Assembly: GCF_009730915.1 (NCBI RefSeq)
Contig: NC_052479.1
Span: 14,019,819-14,083,818, forward strand
Source: Dioscorea cayenensis subsp. rotundata
Lineage: Eukaryota > Streptophyta > Magnoliopsida > Dioscoreales > Dioscoreaceae
Reading direction: 5' to 3'
DNA: 64,000 nucleotides
Shown here: one piece after another, positions 35,411 to 47,870 of the stretch
How the letters are laid out: every line of letters starts with the position of its first letter
How positions within the stretch are numbered: position 1 is the first letter of the stretch
Made by a program: the position numbers and the translations under genes
The notes under the pieces: model-generated
Told to the model about the DNA's origin: nothing
The model's input: the letters and a program-made list of their open reading frames with translations, nothing else
Database searches by the model: none

Positions 35411-35890
35411 TTATAATCCTTCGGGTGGGTGTTCATGAGAATAGTAATAATCCCGACGCAACATAATAGCACTCGGATGTCCAAGTCTTTCATACCATAT
35501 TTTAAATATTTCTGGGTCATTAATCTTCTGGGTTAATACCGTATGTGATTCCATCACTTTAATACGTGTAAAATATAATCCTGAGGATATACAGGAAAAC
35601 CTTTCAAGTACACGTTTTTGGCATGAAATAATTTGTGTAATATAAAGATGTTCTTTTCCTTCCTTATCAATCGTCTCTAAATGATATCCATTGAGACGTA
35701 TATCTTTAAAGCTTAAAAGGTTCCTCCTACACTTAGGGGAATAGAGAGCATTTTTCATCTGCAAGGATATCTCATTTGGCAACATCAATGCTGCTTCTCC
35801 AAAACCTTCAATTAGGTCTAATGACCCTACTATTGTGGCTATACATGCCTTTCTCATTGATAAGGATATAAAATATATTCTTCTTGTCAA
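35411..35890 (-). pseudogene. copia protease / gag-pre-integrase region
   Basis: The 159-residue frame has MKNALYSPKCRRNLLSFKD and later IWYERLGHPSAIMLRR, the gag-pre-integrase zinc-binding region (H..H pattern partly kept in the last third). The protease active-site DSG stretch upstream is damaged. Confidence 0.7.
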
Positions 35891-36012
35891 AATAGTATGC
35901 GTTGTCTCTCAATCAATAATGCATTCATCATTAGCCATATTCTAACAAAACATAAGAAAAACATAATTTAATAAAACATAAAGACATATTACAAATTAGT
36001 CTATAAGGAAAT

Positions 36013-36914
36013 CTAACTATCTAAATATGTATTTTCAGTTACATTTAAATTATTTATAGAATTATTCTCAATTGGATTAACTATAGGGTTGTCAGCGAAA
36101 TTTGTCTCAATATCTTTACCTTTCTTGTTTTTAAGTGATTCTTGGTAAAGATGGACAAAATGTTTTGGGGTCCTGCAAATTCTGGACCAATGACCTTCCA
36201 GGCCACAACGATAGCATATATCATTCTTTGTCTCTAACCCCATCTTGTGGCTTTGTTGCTTTTGTTAATGTACATCAATTTTGCTAACACGTGGTCCGAT
36301 ATTATTTCGGCCCCCACCACGACCGCGTAGTCCTCGACCACCATAATATCCTCGTCTACCGTGGTTTTTAAAACCAATACCGCGACCACGCCATCTTCTT
36401 TGCCCAAAATTAATTTCTGGCAGGGTGCTGATCCAGATGGGTCGAGATTGATGATTCTACATCAACAATTCATTGTTTTGCTCCGCCACAAGGAGACAAT
36501 AAATTAATTAAAAAAATTTTGTGAAATTCTTTTCTTTATATTGTTGTTGTAATATAACATTTAGTGCGTGAAATGTTGTAAATATTTTCTCGAGTATCAT
36601 ACCTTCCGTCACTGTTTCTCCACAGAGACGTAGCACTGAAACAATTTTAAATAACTCGGAATTTGGACGCTTTTAAAGTCTTGAAACTTGAGGCTTAACC
36701 AATCATTACGTGCTTTAGGCAAGTATACCATTCTGAGATGCTCAAATCTTTCTTTCAGGGATGACCACAATTCCTGTGGAATCTCAATGGTCAAATATTC
36801 ATTCTTCAGGCCATCATCAATATGATGCCTTATAAATATTAACGCTTTCGCCTTATTATCATTAGGCTCATTGTTATTAGCCTCAATAGTTTTGCTCAGA
36901 TTCCTTACTTTCAA
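36013..36914 (-). pseudogene. copia gag with UBN2 domain and CCHC knuckle
   Basis: The first part (36914-36609) has KALIFIRHHIDDGLKNEYL and LPKARNDWLSLKFQDFKS, the UBN2 gag domain of copia elements. A Gly/Arg-rich stretch follows in another frame (36420-36290). The second part (36243-36013) has CYRCGLEGHWSRIC, a complete C-x2-C-x4-H-x4-C nucleic-acid-binding knuckle. Gag packages the element's RNA. Frame breaks between the parts make it non-functional. Confidence 0.8.
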
Positions 36915-36963
36915 ATGGAGCTTGATATCGAGGCTCCAAGATATATAATTGCGGCTGCTACAG

Positions 36964-37272
36964 TTTCCTTTCCTGTAAAAAGATTCTTCCTATGCCTAAG
37001 CTTTCAAACTAAACTCGCTCGCCTTTTCGCTGACCAAACAAAATAAGCCACAAAGAGAAGGCAAAAAAAAAAGACGGAGTTTCCCAGATCCGTGGAGTTG
37101 GAGCTGGAGCTGGGACATCCGGGGCTACCATAGGCTCCTTCCCTTTATCTTTACTCTTCGATGCTTCAACAAGTCTCTTTCCCTTATCTTTTGCAGGTTC
37201 CTGGGAAGACTCAGACTTCTTTCCTTTCTCTGTGGAGGGTTCAGGTACATCTAGAAGTTGTTACAATAATAT
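36964..37272 (-). other. foreign 309-bp block in the copia element with an open Lys/Pro-rich frame
   Basis: The block lies between two direct copies of cggctgctacag (36952-36963 and 37273-37284), replacing most of the 5' LTR and leader. On the minus strand it keeps an open frame of about 85 codons (about 37260 to 37015) with EKGKKSESSQEP, KDKGKRLVEASKSK and APAPTPRIWETPS, less AT-rich than the element around it. Either a captured piece of a host gene or part of another element; I do not recognise the protein. Confidence 0.45.
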
Positions 37273-37329
37273 CGGCTGCTACAGTGATTTGCTGCAGTAG
37301 TATCCATTATAATATTTATTTATAACTAG

Positions 37330-37895
37330 TAATATGTTTATTAAATAATTCTTGTTAGTTATTATTTATTTTAATTATTATAATATTTAAATTACTCAAT
37401 TTATGTTTATTATAATTTACTTTAATTATTATAATTAATTATTATTATTTAATTACATCTTAACCATGGGCAAAAATGTCAATTCACTGTTAACAGTATT
37501 TATTCTCCTCTATGCCCCCGATTTTGAGATAATGAAATGCATTTACTATGCATAATGATAATACCAACAGTACCCATTTCAAAGCAATCCAAACGCCTCC
37601 TAAATCTGAGCAGAGTGCATTGGAGGGTCAATTTGAACCTCATGCAGTTTCACCTTTATTCTTTTCCAACTTTTGTCATGCAGTTTCACCTTCATTTTTC
37701 CAAACTTTCGTTCCCTTGACGAAGGATAAACTACAAGTTCTTAAAAAAAAAAAAAATTAAAAGAAAAACAGGTCTGACAAGCAAAATAAAGCATAATATT
37801 AAATGGGCTGGTGAAACAAGAGATCGCTCGCCTTATCCTTATCGATAATATTGCTTCATCTTCTGGTAATTTAGGACAGTTCGTCCTCCTTTTAA
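37330..37895. other. stretch between the copia element and TSB 3' end
   Basis: AT-rich at first, then a possible small MITE edge (aatccaaacgcctcctaaa, 37587-37605). The part next to the gene would contain the TSB 3' UTR (minus strand). No clear polyadenylation signal was chosen. The short frames here carry no protein signal. Confidence 0.35.
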
Positions 37896-37901
37896 GCATC
37901 A

Positions 37902-40900
37902 TCAGAGTTGCAGATATTTTATCGCGGTATGAACATCCTTGTCCCCTCGTCCACTGCAGTTAATGACAACTTTTGTGCCGTCTGGTAGGTTCGGGCAAAG
38001 CGCTTCAAGATAGGCCAAAGCATGTGAAGTTTCAAGAGCTGGGATGATACCTTCCAACCGAGCCAACCGCTTGAAAGCTGAGCATGTATAATCATATGTC
38101 AGTTATATACAGAAAGATAATGCATATATAAGTCATCGATGAAAACTAACCATCATCTGAAGGATATGGTCGATAAAACCCTTGTAAAAGTCAATAAGAA
38201 AGTTCACAGTTATTACAAGTAAATTGCTAGAAATGCCAGGCTGTAAATGATATGTAAAAGTCGAAAGTTGATTTGACACAAGAAAATCCAGAAGATTAGC
38301 AAATTATTAAAACCACTAATTAGTGGGCATTGTCTATTGTTAGCTCTTAAACATATACATCAAATATGCTTGCTAGTTCAGAAAGTGATTTTTCTGACCA
38401 GTATCAACACAATAAGAAATAAAATAAAGTGGGTCACCATAAGAACTCAGCATAAATACCTTAGGATTCAAAATGTGGTCGCTTATGTTCTAATTAGTCA
38501 GCTCTTGCAAGAGAATTAGTTCAAGCACATGCAACCGCAAATTGATTTTTTACTTAAAAACAATAGGCAATAGTGACAGTATTTAAAAAAAAAAAAAAAA
38601 CAAACAACTTGACTACAATCTAATTGTAACTAGTTCCTTGTCTTCTAACCCATGCTCTCTGATATGCAAGAGTGTTTTCAACAGGAAAGCGTTCAAGCAA
38701 ATGCATATTCAAAACTGCTTTTGGCTAGACAGTAATAGTACCAAAATTATGGAGAAAATGAAATTACATCAAGTAAGAAAAACCTCCCTTAAGATATTGC
38801 TGTCATTGGTTATTCAGCATTTCACAAATTTGCTAGGCACAACACAAAATAATTCTAATAAATTATTAGTTAGGAATGCAACAGCAAGTACAAGAAATCC
38901 AATTGCTGGATGGGAAACGGATATAACAGTTCCTCAGAATTACAAGCTCTTCTAAGTGATGCTTACAAAGCATAATTTAATTTATTTGTTCACCTTATCA
39001 CAACAACTTAGGTTACGTGAATGGAGACCTTGAAAATGTTTGAAGCATGTCTTTTTTGAGAACAGAAAGAAGACTTCAAGTGTCTAGGTGGATAGAGAAA
39101 ATTAAGAAAAATAAGAATAAACAACTAAAAGTGAGTGGAGATATGAAAAGAGGAAAAAGCGCTATTATTTACAGCTATAAAAAAGGGTAGTGGAGATAAC
39201 AAGGTATAGGAAACCAAAAAGAACAGAAGTTAGAAAAGCTGATTGGTGAGATATAGAAAGAAGCAGAGACAGAAAGAACCCTCTACACATATAATGGAAC
39301 CGAAGAAGTTTCATTTAACGCCTTCTTTTGAAAGTGTGAGCTTCTCAAAGTGGTTCCACTTTCACCGAAACAAACAACTTAAATTGACACAAATGACCCA
39401 GTTGCCCAAGAAAAAATGGAACAAAACCCCCAAAACTCACCTAAGGAAATAGATTGACAACCAACAGCACCAGGTTCCCATCAATAGGCTTTGAAAATGC
39501 TAAACATATATAACTGTACCCCAAAATAAGATGAGGCTATTTGCCCTTATCATAGATATGACAGTTTGTTTACAGAAAAACATCACTTGCACTCCATGGT
39601 CTACCATCTGGAAAAATTAACAGTAATTATTGCTGATTTTTAAAGCATTTTGTTAGGTGACCCATTTTCAAAATCTAAACTATTAGCAACATAGTTGTTA
39701 AAAGAAAATTAGTAAGGCAAAAGGATTATCAAGTTATAATTTTCTAGGATCATCATCATGAATGGAACATGTGATGCCCTCTTTTTCTTTTCACTGCTCC
39801 CAACTTCCATTGTGAATAGGTTTGGTTTGGATTCACCTAGTAAAGATGTTGCAATCACGATAAAATTATGAGCAACTTGAAGAAACAAAAGACATGAAAA
39901 GTTTTGAAAATAGAGAGATTTGGAAAAGGAAATGTGAGGCTACAGTGCTGAGTCCTTTTCCCTCGCAATTTTCTAGTTATTATGTAAAAGAATTTATAGT
40001 TTGAGACAAAAATAATGCGCATACTACACGAGGAACTTCTTTCTAAGATCAGGCAGATAATCATGGGCAACAATCGCTTAACGTAAGGCATTTTTCCAAG
40101 AAGTTATACAAACCTAGAGAGAAATCTGAATAGATGCTCAATCAAACAAGTAAGCAGGAGAAACCTTATGGTCCTTATCATAGCATGGATTTGCCATGAT
40201 GCTTAGCTATCCAACAAGATCGACCAACAATAGAAATGCGAACACTAAGAAGACATCAGTTGGCATAGAGTGGTAACATTATTGCAAAACTTGGAAAATT
40301 ACTTAAAATGACAAATAGAGCACCTAAACTATATAATAAGTAAGCTTTTACAGGCCATGCAAATATGAACACAAAGAGCTAGGGTTGTTAGGACACCCTG
40401 TATTGTGGTTAAAGCAAACAACTCCCACACAAAAATGTTTACCAGTTCTTTCTTAGCAACTAAAAGACAACCACAAATGCTAAATAAACCAATAGAACAT
40501 TTGCATTAACATCTCAAATTTATTATCTTTTAAATTCTACTAGTGAAATTCAATAGTCCACCACCTTGGCAGGTCCCATGGTTCCATTGTTTGATCTACC
40601 AACATGAGTTTAAAACATAGTTACTAGATTCGCTAAGCCCCCACCGATCTTCAATCTAGATGGCTTGTACCCAATCGGAGCTCGTTTTCGTTCCGGATCG
40701 ATTGGGTACACAATCTAAGACCATAAAAGGGGTGTATCAAAATTAATTAACCATAGATTTTATAAAAATCTATCTAACTAGGTTTTTTTAGAAAAAAAAA
40801 TAGTTATAGATAACGCTTCAATTTATTAGGTTATAAAAGTTGTTATAGATAAAATTATTATCTATTTTTAAATCTAGTATAAGATTTTTAAATTATTTTA

Positions 40901-43900
40901 TAATATAAAATTTTATTACATAAAATTATAATCTATATATACTTTAAAATTGCAATAAAATTAGTTCTTTAAAGTTTGCTTATTTACTTTTATAACTTCA
41001 ACCATAATGTTCTTTTCTTATTAAATATCATGCTTATGCACTTTTGAATCTATTTAGTAATCTAAGAACATCTTTTTATTTCGAATTAATATTAAAGTTT
41101 TATAATTTTGTATATATTGTATATAACCGATTCGGACATAATTTTCAATCGTATCTTGAATCAAATTAATCGTACCAACTAAGCCTATTCCCCACCGTAT
41201 CAAATACAGTACAAGCAACGTTTCTTGTATCCGTACCCGTCTCACGACTTGGATTGTACCGCGTTTTTAGTAATAATGGTTTAGAACTATCTTACAAATT
41301 GGACAAGCAAACTAAAATATTAAAAATATAAATGAAGTATAATTAAAGTTAAAGTTTCTATTACCTTCCAGAGCCTCCTCATCAGTAACACTATAATATT
41401 CAGCACGTCCCATGTCTTTCAGATAACTGTGCTCCGGCCCAACACCAGGATAATCCAGACTAACATGTCATTAAAAAAAATAAAATAAATTTTAATAAAA
41501 GTCAGAATTTATTTTGGAAGATAATTTGAAAAAGTAATAAAGAATAAAATTGATGATACAACATTTGGAGGATTTTCTGGATGGTATAACTAACCCGGCA
41601 CTAATAGAATGAGGTTCAATTATTTGTCCATCATCATCCTGCAATAAATAACTCATTGCCCCATGCAACACTCCCACCTCTCCTTTTGTCAAGGTTGCAG
41701 CGTGCTTTCCACTGTCTAGTCCCATATCCTGCAGCCTCAACACCAATCAACCTCACATCTCCATCATCAATAAACTCATGGAAGAGTCCTATTGCATTTG
41801 AGCCACCACCAACACAAGCGACCAGCACATCTGGCTTTCCACCCCATTTTTCCATTGCTTGCCTCCTTGTTTCTTTGCCAATAACAGCATGAAAATCTCT
41901 AACCATCATTGGGTAGGGATGTGGACCAGCAACAGACCCCAAAATATAATGGGTTGACTCAACATTAGTCACCCAGTCCCTTATGGCCTCTGAAGTCGCA
42001 TCCTTCAGTGTTGCAGTTCCAGAATGAACTGCTCTAACCTGTGCATGTCAATATTGGTGCATAAGTATGACAAAATATATAAACATATAGCAGCAATTGA
42101 AAGAAAACCTTGGATCGAATGCACAGGCTGTTTGAGAAAAAGTAAACGTAAAAGACCCACATGTTTATATCAAATATATTCATGTTAGCAGCAAAGAAAA
42201 TGCGAAGCAGCAAAAAGACAATTTTTTCAAAGCATAACATTGCAACAAAGACAAGAAGCTATTATCTAAAATTCTGTATGAATCTTTCGGATGATTAGCA
42301 AAGTGTTTATTATTGTTCATCCACTAATTGATCTGAGCAGTTGGACCAAGGTTTTAAACCTTGAAGGCCACTACTGTAAAGCAACATAGTCATCAGTGGC
42401 GTTCATTGCCTTACATAGAATAATAAAAATAAAAAAGATAAGAAAATAATATTTTCTTGAGGAAAGGCCTACAACTAAAGAATTAAAACAGACAATAAGT
42501 TTTCTTTAAAAAAAATAATAATTGATGAAGGTCCATGCAAAATCATATATGCACACTTCTCACAGAATAAACAGGACATGAGTGATAATGCAAGTTCTCT
42601 TACAAACCTCAGCTCCCAGAAGTTGCATACGGAAAACATTGAGAGACTGCCTCTCCATATCTTGTGAGCCCATGTAGATGACGCAATCCAAACCAAACCT
42701 GGCACATACTGTAGCAGTTGCAACTCCATGCTGACCAGCTCCAGTCTCAGCTATGATGCGTTTCTTCCCTAGATGCTTGGCAAGTAAAGCTTGTGCAACA
42801 GCATTGTTGATCTTGTGTGCACCAGTATGATTCAGATCTTCCCTCTTTAAGTATATGTGTGGGCCCTCACCATTAGCACGTTTGTAATAATCTGTAAGCC
42901 TTTCAGCAAAGTATAGTGGGACTTTCTCGCCCAACATAATCCCTAAGGATCCCATCCAGTTCTTTCTGCAAATAATGACCCAGGAGAAGAGCTCAATAAC
43001 CGGAGAACTTCAAAACAAGAAAAGCATGGGAAAGTTTTTAATTTACAATAGCTACTACCCTACATATACATGCCGCACATATTTGAATATGTAAATCAAA
43101 TCTCTAAAGATTAACACTTGAAAAAGTTGAGCATAGGTTTTTTACTTAAAAAAGGATGCAGGATTTGGCAGCCACTTACAGGTGCAGAAGAAAACATAGA
43201 GAAGTTACTGGAACCTAGGCAACATAGCTATATTTAACAAAGATACTCATAAGATCAACCTTCTCACCATGCGACCACAAATTTTTGGTGCAGCTAATAT
43301 ATCCAATTTCAAGTTATGCGGAAGTAAACGAGTGCAATATAGTAGGAGTTCACCACAAAAGACCCTTCTTATCAGTCAATGCAATTTTTTTGTAAAGCCT
43401 TTTCAATTCATGAATGCATGTTTAATTTGGTCATTCTCAAATCACCGTCAAGATTTGATTTAAACAGGACCTTCAGATAGAAGGAAATGATCTAGCCAAG
43501 TGACCTTTCAGCCTTCTTAGATGCTTGAAATAATGTATCATGGAAAGCGGAATGAACTCTAGAAACCTTTACAAAGTTATCCACTTTTCTCCAAGTCGGT
43601 GCTCAGCATCAGCAACTAAACATGTAAGCAATACCAAAAACCCATCTGCATTGAGATTGCAAGAGCGCAAGCTAAATGCAAGGCACAAGTTTGTAGCTCC
43701 ACTATTGGGTATCTTTCATATAGTTTCCATGTCCATCCTAAAATAAGGCACAGATAAGAACACTAATTTCCATATGGTAGCCTAAATCATCCACAACTTA
43801 AACATGCACCTAGCAGTTGTGAACTGTTGAATTGAACATTTGCTCTACAATGAGCCATCAACAAGAACAGATAGCACTTTCTTATTATTGTCAATAAATC

Positions 43901-46374
43901 AGAAGGGCAGCTATCTATTTTAAATCTACAATTTTATTCTATTATAGACAGAAGCATTAGTAAGGCCCATAAAAAAGATTCTTCTGCTATTATACATATA
44001 TGCTCCATGGCAGCACAGCGTTTCAACTTAGCTTGTACAATAGTGGTTGTGCCTCTGTGTTCAAAAGAGTTAACAAGCAGTTTTCTAACTAGAAGAAATT
44101 TTGGGTTATACAAATATAATTTAAAAAAAATTAGGAAAAAAATTTAGGAAATGCAATTTTAGATTCCCTAAAGTCCCAAAAGCAGAAGAAAGAAACAGCT
44201 TTTAGCAAAAAACTGCAAAGTGAAGCTTTTCTAACTAATTGAGTTTGTGTTTAACCGTATTTTCACAAGAAAAAAAATCCTTCATTAGAAACCTTTTTTA
44301 ATAAAAGCACAACCACATAGGCAATAGCATCATGTCGGAGTGAGTAATAGTCACACGTAAGTTAACTTCATAAATATGGATCCAAATATATAAGCTTTGG
44401 TCTCTCATCCTATAAGCTTAAGCTTTTGGATTGAATGTGTCTAGATAATATATTAAGTTTGCATCTAACATTACGCTTGTGCAACCATCCCTCCTAATAT
44501 CCTCTATCATAAACCAATTCCCAATTAGAGTTGTCCAAGTTGGGAGAATCTCCATTAGAGATTATAACACCAATTAATGATGTTATGTATGACCCACATA
44601 TGATGTCATGAACAGATGCAAAAGCCAGACATCAAGAGTAGTAGATTGTTATATGTATGAGGCCTACTTGTAGCCTCTATTTCCAAATTAGCCCACTTCA
44701 AGGGAAAAAAAAAACAATCCATTAAGTTAAAGGGATATAATAAATCATGCAAATGTAAGAAGATAAGGCTTCATGGCTTCCGTCTAAACTACACATATCT
44801 CCCTAAAATGGCATCAAGACCATTGTCATTACTAAAAACATACCATTGTCCTTTTCCCCAAGATGGAAAACCACAAGTCCAAATATCAACATGCCACAGC
44901 TTATTAGAATCAACATTAGTCAAGACAATGATGAGCACTAAGGAGTTGTTAATGAATGAAAAACCTTGAAACAAACCCAATATAATGGAAACACTGAAAG
45001 ACAAGTGTTGCTACTTCCATTCTATCAAACAGTTAATTTCCTGTAATTAATGGCATGCATCCTTGCATCAGACATAAGGTGAGAAAAATTAAATTTGTTG
45101 AAAATAGGGAAAAGTAACTCCCATCTGAAAGAAGGAATTCCAAGCACTTTGGATGCCTTAGAAAGAACATTCAGAAAATTAACATACTAAATCTCAATTG
45201 GGAGTAGAGAAAGACAGAAGATTCACATTCTTATGCCCAAGGCATTCTACTTCAGCATTCCAATCTCATCATATTACGATTTAGAGACTACAGTTCATTT
45301 GTCCATTAGGACTATATAGTTTCACATGTTCCATAGACACACTTACAGATAGATTTGTTTACATGAGAAACTAGCAAGCAATATACATTCCACAAACTAA
45401 GCATCAATGTTCAAAGTATCTTGAGATACTTCGCAAGGATCATATACCCATAAATGAATTACGTAAAGAACGAAAATTTTAACATTGCATTGCCAATAAA
45501 TGACTTCAGTAAACAATTAGACAATGCAGTTTGAAAGAAAATGGGAAAAAAAACAAAGAATAAAGGGAGGAAAAACCAATTTATTATGCTTAATTAGATG
45601 AAGACAATGAGAAATGCAAGCAAACAAAGGAAAACAAATTGCAAGAAATTTATTTTCTGCTCATTTCCAGCATTGTACTTTCTTTCCTCCATCCCTCAAT
45701 CCAAAACACAACCTCAGAACTTCAAAGATTGTTCTAACTTCTAAAGCCCTCTTTTCCACATAAATATGGTAGTATCACTTTCTTCACCATAACCACTTGA
45801 AATTAAAAGAGAATGATATATATTCAAACATAAACCAAGTCATCAAAAAAAAAATTTAAGAAAAAAAAAAAGAACATTCTCCTACCCTATCATATAGGAG
45901 ACTAACATAGCACGCAAAAAACACAATTTATCTAATCAGAGATTAAATTAAGAAATCAGAAAGAGCACAAACACATCCAACAAAGCGAATTCAACGGCAT
46001 AAAAAACAGAATCACAAGAGACACACGAGAACCAAAACAGAGAGAAAGAAGACCTGGAAGTTCTGGTCCTGGGAAAGGGATTTGAAAGCGGACTCGAGCT
46101 CGGTAAGGGCATGCATTAGGGTTTCAGGGACGTACTTCCCACCGAAGCGACCAAAGCGACCGAACGAGTCTGGCCGAAGGGCAAGCCCCGCGTTTGCGCT
46201 AGTCGAGGCGGAGTTCATCGTGAACGGGTCGCGCGTGAGGGTGCAGGAGACGGGGGCCAAGCGTCGCAGCCTCACGGTGGAGAGGCTTGCCGGAGGATTC
46301 CGGAGGCGGAGCGGCGATGGCCGGGAGAAGGAGGGATTCCCGCAGGCGGAGGAGCGCGTCGAAATGGCGGCCAT
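37902..46374 (-). CDS. TSB: tryptophan synthase beta chain, chloroplastic
   Basis: Five exons with GT...AG borders: 46374-46054, 42965-42608, 42038-41595, 41459-41365, 38077-37902. After allowing for two extra bases the product is 463 residues, the usual size. It condenses indole with serine to tryptophan in the plastid, as the partner of the alpha chain. Residues 1 to about 60 ([16 protein letters not shown], Ser/Arg-rich) look like a transit peptide. [13 protein letters not shown] opens the enzyme. HTGAHK holds the PLP-binding Lys (about residue 158), [10 protein letters not shown] and VGGGSN (about 303-306) bind PLP phosphate, and SGRGDKD lies near the end. Exon 2 has one extra base at 42918-42920 (between GRESP and LYFAERL) and exon 3 one at 41721-41723 (between EAAGYG and LDSGKH); both sit in runs of three. 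No other defect is seen. Introns 1 and 4 are over 3 kb. Confidence 0.93.
40604..41290. repeat. possible MITE in TSB intron 4
   Basis: gtttaaaacatagttact near the left and the near-complementary agtaataatggtttagaac on the right enclose about 690 bp. The inside carries gtaccc/gggtac-type words and ends in an accgcgtttttagtaata phrase known from dispersed plant repeats. Target duplication not identified. Confidence 0.35.
42967..46053. other. TSB intron 1, 3.1 kb
   Basis: A long AT-rich intron without recognisable genes on either strand. Short open frames at 43269-43746 and 44789-45004 show no conserved protein pattern. Plant intron with U/A-rich composition. Confidence 0.7.
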
Positions 46375-47870
46375 AAAAGCGTGGTTTTGGGGGGAATGTT
46401 CACGAATTGTTACGCGGGATTGGCTAAGTAATGGGCTTTTGGGAATTGTGGATGGGGCAACGAGTTAGGTCAATAGCTCTGGGTCTCTGCATGTCGTTTG
46501 TTCTGACCATAGGGTCTTGCTTTGTAAAATACCCCTGTAGTCCCTATGTCTATTTTTGCCTTTTTCTCCTCCTTCACTGATTAGCATTGGAATTCTGTTT
46601 CAAAAGGGGCTTAATTAAAGCTTTGATGATGTCTTAACAGATTGTAATGCCTTAATATAGATGATTCAATGTGCAAATCCAATTGTTTCTTGGAGGATGA
46701 TCGATGAGATCCCGGGTATTAGATTTTGACTAAGATAAAGGCTATTTATTTTTAAAAAATAAAATAAAATAAGATGTGAGTCATATTGTAAAAAAAAAGA
46801 AATTAAAGGACCCTATTTTTTGAGTGGTTGGTGGACACTAAAGGCTTTTAATTAAGGGATTAACCATTGAACGCTCAATGAACATTTTTGTTTCTCTTGT
46901 TAAAAATACTCTTATAGGTTTATATTGTATCAATAGTGATTGATTTGTCTAACCGCCATTTAGGATACTAAGTTACTAGCCATGTTGCTTAGATCCTTTG
47001 TGTAAATGTTTAGCGAGCATATCACATTTTAAAATTGTTTGTATAACTAATGAGAATTATGAGGTTAATGTTCAAATTGTTCTACAACTTATTATGAAGG
47101 ATAATAGCTAAATATTTGTTTAGAGACCCATTCAATCAACCTCTTGCACCCCTTTCATACATGTTGTGCAAGTTATAGCATTGACATGTTCAGCTTTACA
47201 ATAATAATGTCTTAACTTATCTAAATAGTTGTAGGCATGGCTCGAGGAACATTTACAACCACATATGTGGTTGGAATGAGTTTAGGGTAACTGACAACAA
47301 ATCAATTTCCATAGAGTGCCTAAAATTGTTTGAAATGTGTAAGCCTTAACATATGTCTAAAATTGTCTGTTACCCTAAAATGTAGAGGCATTGTTAAGGC
47401 ATTCTAAAGTTACCCTAAAATATGTTGGCATGGCTAGAGGCACAACAAATCAATTTCCATAGAGTGTCTTAAAATGTGTGGCATTCATCACCCCACATGG
47501 TTGGAATGAGTTTCTAGGATGTGGAGTATTCAGGGACAAGCTTATGGACTTTGCAATATCATAGAATTTTGATTTTCAGTTCATCAAGAATGACTAAGAT
47601 CGAAAGAATGGTCGTCAGTTGTTTCTATGGTGAATAATGAATGGCACATTTATGCTTCTAATGATGGTCACTAGAGGACAGATTCAAGATAAAAAAGAAT
47701 GTACACACAATACAACTGTGGTGGAGCCATTTCTAGCTCTCCCCACACTCAAGCATCTAAATAATGGCTCTATAGACATGTTGTACAAAAGCTCAAGGAT
47801 CGCCCTTCGTACAAATCCATTGAAATGAGTCACGACCTTTTATGATCATGGTGTTCCTTTGTCATACAAG
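46375..47870. other. TSB upstream region and intergenic DNA
   Basis: The TSB promoter and 5' UTR must lie in the first few hundred bases; I could not fix a TATA box or start site. Farther out, two related stretches (47295-47350 and 47445-47500, sharing caacaaatcaatttccatagagtg-like words, and tggttggaatgagtt at 47261 and 47498) form a short imperfect duplication. They are probably the 5' part of the MULE remnant that follows. Confidence 0.4.

Larger units (their letters stand above)
31796..37328 (-). mobile_element. Ty1/copia retrotransposon, minus strand, decayed
   Basis: Read on the minus strand the order is: LTR start (37328), gag, zinc knuckle, protease/pre-integrase, integrase, reverse transcriptase, RNase H, polypurine tract (32206-32198, AAGGGGGAG), LTR (32196-31796). 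The order integrase before reverse transcriptase defines copia. The 3' LTR is about 400 bp, but of the 5' LTR only about 55 bp remain before a foreign block (36964-37272). The two LTRs share ttataaataaatattataa at their start. All coding parts carry stops or shifts. Confidence 0.85.

Noticed and set aside
46082..46468. 128-residue plus-strand frame over TSB exon 1
   Set aside because: It is antisense to the GC-rich transit-peptide exon and has no conserved pattern; the minus strand explains the sequence.
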